Shown piece after piece: positions 51,080 through 54,983 of a stretch of 54,983 nt of DNA (the first letter of the stretch is position 1; the number at the start of each line of letters is the position of its first letter). The translations under genes and the position numbers were made by a program. Source of the stretch: DATLSM01 sp049585815 (GTDB lineage Bacteria > Actinomycetota > Thermoleophilia > Solirubrobacterales > 70-9); assembly GCA_049585815.1 (NCBI GenBank), contig JBAVAR010000075.1, forward strand, positions 1 through 54,983, in the 5' to 3' direction. A model generated the notes under the pieces. That model had not been told where the DNA came from. It made no database searches and worked only from the letters and a program-made list of their open reading frames with translations.

Positions 51080-52333
51080 TTAGGCCGGCAGGTGCCAGGT
51101 GTGTGGCAAGACGACGTCGCCATCGGCGCCCGGGGTGGGCACAGGGCGCCCCTCGATCACCCCGGGCTCGACATCGAAATAGGCGGCCGCCTGCAGGCCG
51201 TCCTGGATCTCCTGGCGACCCTTGAGCAGGACATCGATCCGGTAGCGCCCGGGAATCAGCGGCAAGGACTCGACCTGGCACTCGATCCGCGGCTCCTCGC
51301 CCTGGTCGCGCATGTCGCTGGGCGCCGAGAGCTCGCTGTCGAAGCTGACGATCGGCTGTCCGAGGCTGTTTAGGATCGTCAGCTGGCACTCCATCATCGC
51401 CAGCACCTCGGTCATCTCGATCACGAACTTTGCCGGGCGCCCGCCGACGACCACGTCCGCCTCTCCGCTCACGGTGTCAAACACAGCCAGGCGCTTGACC
51501 ATCGATTCGCGCCAGGCCCGCCCGTCGCGATCGCTGCGGCTGAGGAGGTCCTCGGCCGCCGCCCGCTCGAGGCTGCGAAGGTAACCGGTGACGGCCTCCT
51601 CCACCGGCGCATCGGCGACGACGCTGCCCCGCTCCAGCAGGATCGCCCGCTCACAGAGAGCCTGGATCGTCGCCAGATTGTGGGAGACGAAGACCACCGT
51701 CCGCCCCGCCCTGGCAACCTCGGCCATTTTGGCCAGGGACTTGCGCTGGAAGGCGGCATCTCCGACCGCGAGCACCTCATCGACGAGGAGAATCTCCGGT
51801 TCGAGATGGGCGGCGACGGCGAAGGCGAGTCGCACCTGCATGCCGCTCGAGTAGCGCTTCACCGGCGTGTCGAGGAAGCGCTCCATGTTGGCGAAATCGA
51901 CGATCTCATCGAAGCGTTTGCGGATCTCGCTGCGGCGCATCCCCAGAATCGCTCCGTTTAGGAAGACGTTCTCGCGCCCGGTCAGCTCAGGGTGAAAGCC
52001 GGTGCCCACCTCAAGCAGGGAGCCCACCCGTCCGCTGACCTCGGCCCAGCCGGTGCTCGGCTCGATGATCCTCGAGAGCACTTTCAAGAGCGTGCTCTTG
52101 CCGGCCCCGTTGTGGCCGATCAGGCCGATCGCTTCACCGCTCTCGATCGAGAAGGAGACGTCGCGAAGCGCCCAGAGGATGTCGACCTCGCGTCGCTCCC
52201 CCCGACCGGCGAGCCGGCCGACGCTTCGCCTCATCCCTTCGGAGACGCTCTCGCGCAGAGAGCCGTAGGCGGCGTTGAGGCCGAGCCGGTAGCTCTTGCC
52301 GAGGTCGTTGGCCTGGATCGCGCGGTAGCTCAT
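51080..52333 (-). CDS. Wzt/TagH-type ABC transporter ATPase with C-terminal domain
   Basis: 417 aa. The nucleotide-binding domain (1-250) has Walker A GLIGHNGAGKSTLL, the polysaccharide-exporter signature KRYSSGMQVRLAFA, Walker B ILLVDEVLAVGD and the switch His in FVSHNLATIQA. The C-terminal 150 residues form a beta-sandwich-like Wzt_C domain (AKFVIEMTEVLAMMECQLTI, RIECQVESLPLIPGRYRIDV), which in Wzt binds the modified end of the O-antigen. It exports a lipid-linked polysaccharide together with the permease 2 bases upstream. Confidence 0.93.
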   Translation of the reverse strand: MSYRAIQANDLGKSYRLGLNAAYGSLRESVSEGMRRSVGRLAGRGERREVDILWALRDVSFSIESGEAIGLIGHNGAGKSTLLKVLSRIIEPSTGWAEVSGRVGSLLEVGTGFHPELTGRENVFLNGAILGMRRSEIRKRFDEIVDFANMERFLDTPVKRYSSGMQVRLAFAVAAHLEPEILLVDEVLAVGDAAFQRKSLAKMAEVARAGRTVVFVSHNLATIQALCERAILLERGSVVADAPVEEAVTGYLRSLERAAAEDLLSRSDRDGRAWRESMVKRLAVFDTVSGEADVVVGGRPAKFVIEMTEVLAMMECQLTILNSLGQPIVSFDSELSAPSDMRDQGEEPRIECQVESLPLIPGRYRIDVLLKGRQEIQDGLQAAAYFDVEPGVIEGRPVPTPGADGDVVLPHTWHLPA

Positions 52334-52335
52334 CG

Positions 52336-53214
52336 CTAAATCAGGTCGGCGAAGCTGCGCTCGACTCGGTCAAAGTAGGCGAGGCCGGCCAGCAGCAGCA
52401 CCGCGGCGGCGAGGGCCGAGATCCCCATCAGGGCGAGCGGGGGGTTGCCGGTGTCAAGAACCGCCCAGCGAAAGCCTTCGACCACGCCGACCATCGGGTT
52501 GACCGCCGAGAGCGTCCTCAGCGGCTCGCTGAGGCTGGAGTTCGGGTAGACGATCGGGGTGAGGAAGAGCCAGATCTGAGTCGCAAAGGGGACCACATAG
52601 CGGACGTCGCGGTAGCGCACGTTGACGGCCGACAGCGCCGTGCCCGCGCCGAGCGCGGTCGCGATCGCGATCGCGATCAGCACCGGCAAGGCCAGGATCG
52701 CCGGCGAGGGGACGATCCCGTAGATGAGGACGATCGCCAGCAGAATCAGCAGCGAGATGCAGAAGTCAACGCAGCCGGCGGCGACGACGCCGGCCGGGAT
52801 GAAGATGCGGGGAAAGTAGATTTTCGAGACCAGGGCCTGATTGAGGACGAGGCTTTCAGAGCCGAGCAGGAAGGCGTTGGCGAAGAACATCCAGGGGACC
52901 AGCGCGGTGAGGCTGAAGAGCGCGTAGGGGAGCCCGTCTGAGGAGATCCCCGCCGCCGCGCCGAAGACGACCGAGAAGACGACCATGAAGGCGACCGGCT
53001 GCAGGATCGCCCAGGTCGCGCCGAAGGCGGTCTGGCGGTAGCGGATCGTGACGTCGCGGGCGGCGATCTGGAAGGCCAGGTCGCGGTAGCGCCACAGTTC
53101 CCTTGGCGAGAGCACCCGCCCGAAACCGCGGGTCGGCTGCAGGCGGATGGTCTCAGGCCTGCTTGGCTGCGCGCCCTCCTCGGGCGTTTTTGTCTGGCTG
53201 GGCTGCTCCATCAT
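52336..53214 (-). CDS. Wzm/TagG-type ABC transporter permease
   Basis: 292 aa ABC-2 permease. After a 45-residue cytoplasmic tail come six hydrophobic segments, with the coupling-region motif RYRQTAFGATWAILQPVAF and the ELWRYRDLAFQIAARDVTIR start helix characteristic of O-antigen and teichoic acid exporters. It moves the completed lipid-linked glycan across the membrane with the ATPase at 51080-52333. A short run of gatcgc repeats (around 52668-52690) codes an IAIAIAT stretch in one helix. Confidence 0.93.
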   Translation of the reverse strand: MMEQPSQTKTPEEGAQPSRPETIRLQPTRGFGRVLSPRELWRYRDLAFQIAARDVTIRYRQTAFGATWAILQPVAFMVVFSVVFGAAAGISSDGLPYALFSLTALVPWMFFANAFLLGSESLVLNQALVSKIYFPRIFIPAGVVAAGCVDFCISLLILLAIVLIYGIVPSPAILALPVLIAIAIATALGAGTALSAVNVRYRDVRYVVPFATQIWLFLTPIVYPNSSLSEPLRTLSAVNPMVGVVEGFRWAVLDTGNPPLALMGISALAAAVLLLAGLAYFDRVERSFADLI

Positions 53215-53268
53215 TCACCGCAGACTAGGTTCTGCGCCAGGCGGCGCTCCCCTGGCTCCGGGTCCCTC

Positions 53269-54510
53269 CTATCGACCGGCATGCCCGCCGCGCTTTAGCC
53301 GTGTCTGCTGCGCTTCACGGTATGCGCGCTCAAAGCGCGGGACCACCCGAGCGGGAGAAAAGAGCTCTGCACGGCGCGCCGCCGCCTCCCCCATCCGGGC
53401 CCGCAGCCCGCCCTCGCTGCAGAGGCGTCCCAGCGCCCCGCGCAGGGCATCGACGTCTCCCGGTGAGACCAGCAACCCGGTCTCCCCGTCGACAACTACG
53501 TCCCTGAGCCCACCGATATCGGAGGCGATCGTCGCCTTGGCGGCGGCCGCTGCCTCCAGCGCGACGATGCCAAAGGACTCCGGCAAAAGCGACGGAGCGA
53601 CCGTGAAAAGCGAGCGCCGCAGCGCCTCGATCGCCACCGGGTGGGGCATCCGGTCCAGGGCAATCAGTCCCGGCACGCTCGGCAGCTGATCGATCAGGCG
53701 GCGGCCGATCAGCACCAGCGGCGGCGGCGCCTGCAGCTGCCCGTAGGCCTCCACCAGGCCGAGGACGCCCTTGTCCTCGGTGATATCGCCGAAGTAGAGG
53801 ATGAAGGGCTGATCGGGCAGGGCGGCGAGACCCGGCTCCCTCGGGGCTGGGGGATCGGGCAGGGCGCCGATGAAGTTCGGCACCACCTGCTGGGGGTCAC
53901 CATCGCTCAGCCCGCTGAGCTCGCGAACGGCATCGCTGACCGGGAGGAACATGTCAACGCGCCGGCGCAGCCACGGCTCTGAGAGCCGCATACCGGCGCC
54001 GATCAGGGTGCCCTTGGCGGCACCGTAGTGCTCGATTGAGTGCGCCAGGCACTTGCCCGCCGCCGGCCCGCTGCAGACGCCGCCGCGGTAAAAGAAGCGC
54101 TTGGTCGCGCAGAGAAGGCTGTAATCGTGCAGGGAGAGGACGAATGCAGCGCCCGAGCGCCGCGCAAGCGGAAGGTAGGCGCCCGCCAGCCAGTTGTGGG
54201 CGTGCACGATGTCCGGCTGCTCGCGGCGCAAGACCCGGCGCAGGTCGGCGACCGTCACCGGGTCCGGCAGCGGCGGCGCATAGTTTCGCTCGCCGTCGAG
54301 GGGCAGGCCGGGGATCCGCCGCATCGAGCTCTCAAGCAGATCGATCCTCACCCCATCCTCGGCGGCGGGCGGCTCGCCGGCCGGTTGGGTGAGGGTGGCG
54401 ACACCGACCTGGTGGCCGCGTCGGGCCAGCTCGACGCTCAGGTCCTCGACGATTCGCTCCTCCCCGCCGACGACCGGCGAGTAGGACTGGGCCAACATCA
54501 GGATCCGCAT
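53269..54510 (-). CDS. GT4 family glycosyltransferase
   Basis: 413 aa GT-B enzyme, first gene of the minus-strand exporter operon. Acceptor domain with MLAQSYSPVVGGEERIVEDL, and AHNWLAGAYLPLARRSGAAF; donor domain with LYFGDITEDKGVLGLVEAYG and the EX7E region LPESFGIVALEAAAAAKATI, then GGLRDVVVDGETGLLVSPGD. It probably starts or extends the glycan moved by the ABC exporter 54 bases downstream. It is divergent from the GT2 gene at the right edge. Confidence 0.9.
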   Translation of the reverse strand: MRILMLAQSYSPVVGGEERIVEDLSVELARRGHQVGVATLTQPAGEPPAAEDGVRIDLLESSMRRIPGLPLDGERNYAPPLPDPVTVADLRRVLRREQPDIVHAHNWLAGAYLPLARRSGAAFVLSLHDYSLLCATKRFFYRGGVCSGPAAGKCLAHSIEHYGAAKGTLIGAGMRLSEPWLRRRVDMFLPVSDAVRELSGLSDGDPQQVVPNFIGALPDPPAPREPGLAALPDQPFILYFGDITEDKGVLGLVEAYGQLQAPPPLVLIGRRLIDQLPSVPGLIALDRMPHPVAIEALRRSLFTVAPSLLPESFGIVALEAAAAAKATIASDIGGLRDVVVDGETGLLVSPGDVDALRGALGRLCSEGGLRARMGEAAARRAELFSPARVVPRFERAYREAQQTRLKRGGHAGR

Positions 54511-54586
54511 GGAGCGGCGGATCGTAGCCGCCGCCCAGGCTCGCCCCGGCGCGGTCCCGCGCGGGGGGGCGTGGCAGAATCGGGGG

Positions 54587-54983
54587 GTGCCGGCCGGCTC
54601 CGAACGCGAGAAGCGCCCCGCTGCGCCTTCGATCTCGGTGGTGATCTGCGCTTACACCGTCAAGCGGCTGGGAGAGATCGAGCGGGCGATCAAATCGCTT
54701 GAGGCCCAGACGCTCGGCGCTGAGGAGATCCTCCTGGTGATCGACCACGCGCCCGAGCTCGAGACCATCTGTCGCGGGCGCTGGGCGGGGGTCAAGGTCT
54801 CGGCCAACGCCGAGCAGCAGGGACTCTCGGGGGCGCGCAACAGCGGGCTGGCCCAGAGCAGGGGCGAGGTGGTGGCCTTCCTCGATGACGACGCGAGGGC
54901 GGCGCCGGACTGGCTCGAGCGCCTCGCCCGCGCCTACGGCGACCCGCGGGTCCTCGGCGCCGGCGGCGCGGTCCGCCCGGCCT
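54587..54983 (+). CDS. GT2 glycosyltransferase, cut by the window edge
   Basis: The first 132 codons from a GTG. SISVVICAYTVKRLGEIERA, then a degenerate first acidic motif (ILLVIDHAPELET), GLSGARNSGLAQSRGEVVAF and the DxD motif FLDDDARAAPDWLE are all visible. The reading frame is open to the last base of the window, so the gene continues outside. It is divergent from the GT4/exporter operon, with a 76-base spacer that probably holds both promoters. Confidence 0.85.
   Translation, partial: MPAGSEREKRPAAPSISVVICAYTVKRLGEIERAIKSLEAQTLGAEEILLVIDHAPELETICRGRWAGVKVSANAEQQGLSGARNSGLAQSRGEVVAFLDDDARAAPDWLERLARAYGDPRVLGAGGAVRPA

Overview
The window is high-GC DNA, densely coded on both strands, with many GTG/TTG starts, few strong Shine-Dalgarno sites and many 1-14 bp overlaps between genes. 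Gene content points to an actinobacterium, most likely of the Thermoleophilia/Solirubrobacterales type. The clues are ClpS, an actinobacterial-style ethylmalonyl-CoA mutase, a DUF6636-like secreted protein, large exopolysaccharide loci and Cys-rich InlB-like repeat proteins. The taxonomic call is an inference from protein style, not a search result. No rRNA, tRNA or CRISPR array was seen.

Layout. (1) 0.2-2.4 kb, minus strand: an ArsR-type regulator, two small secreted proteins and ClpS. (2) 2.5-17.2 kb: polysaccharide locus 1. It holds a polyprenyl-P sugar-1-P transferase, two SDR sugar epimerases, two GT4 glycosyltransferases, a Wzx-like flippase, two O-antigen ligase/polymerase-type proteins (one with a TPR tail, one with a large outside insertion), a GT39-like membrane glycosyltransferase, an SGNH-type neighbour and a secreted glycosidase. 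(3) 17.2-21.3 kb: a small membrane-anchored protein, an OafA-type acyltransferase with an SGNH tail preceded by a candidate coupled leader ORF and hairpin, an XRE/nucleotidyltransferase pair, and a secreted jelly-roll-like protein. (4) 21.4-38.4 kb: metabolism. It carries ethylmalonyl-CoA mutase, an acyl-CoA dehydrogenase / SCP2-like / MaoC operon and a malyl-CoA lyase family gene, which together match the later steps of the ethylmalonyl-CoA pathway. Between them lie a toxin-antitoxin remnant, an IS1634-like insertion sequence, two PQQ-type beta-propeller proteins (one with eight InlB-like repeats) and divergent pabB/pabC genes. (5) 38.5-55 kb: polysaccharide locus 2. It has an unusual fusion of an initiating-transferase N-terminus with a GT2 domain, GT-C-like membrane proteins, several GT2/GT4 enzymes, a GT2-NodB deacetylase fusion, an FAD oxidoreductase, a Wzm/Wzt-type ABC exporter and a secreted GH5 glycosidase.

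How the genes may work together. Locus 1 looks like a Wzx/Wzy-type pathway: lipid-linked sugar initiation, GT extension, flipping, then ligation/polymerisation. Locus 2 contains an ABC-dependent exporter with its own glycosyltransferases and trimming or modifying enzymes. The cell therefore seems to make at least two surface glycans. The central block supports C2/acetyl-CoA assimilation through ethylmalonyl-CoA; the carboxylase/reductase and epimerase of that route are not in the window. The 23.4-26.9 kb stretch is the most mobile part, with a broken VapC, an IS with a frameshifted transposase and small orphan ORFs.
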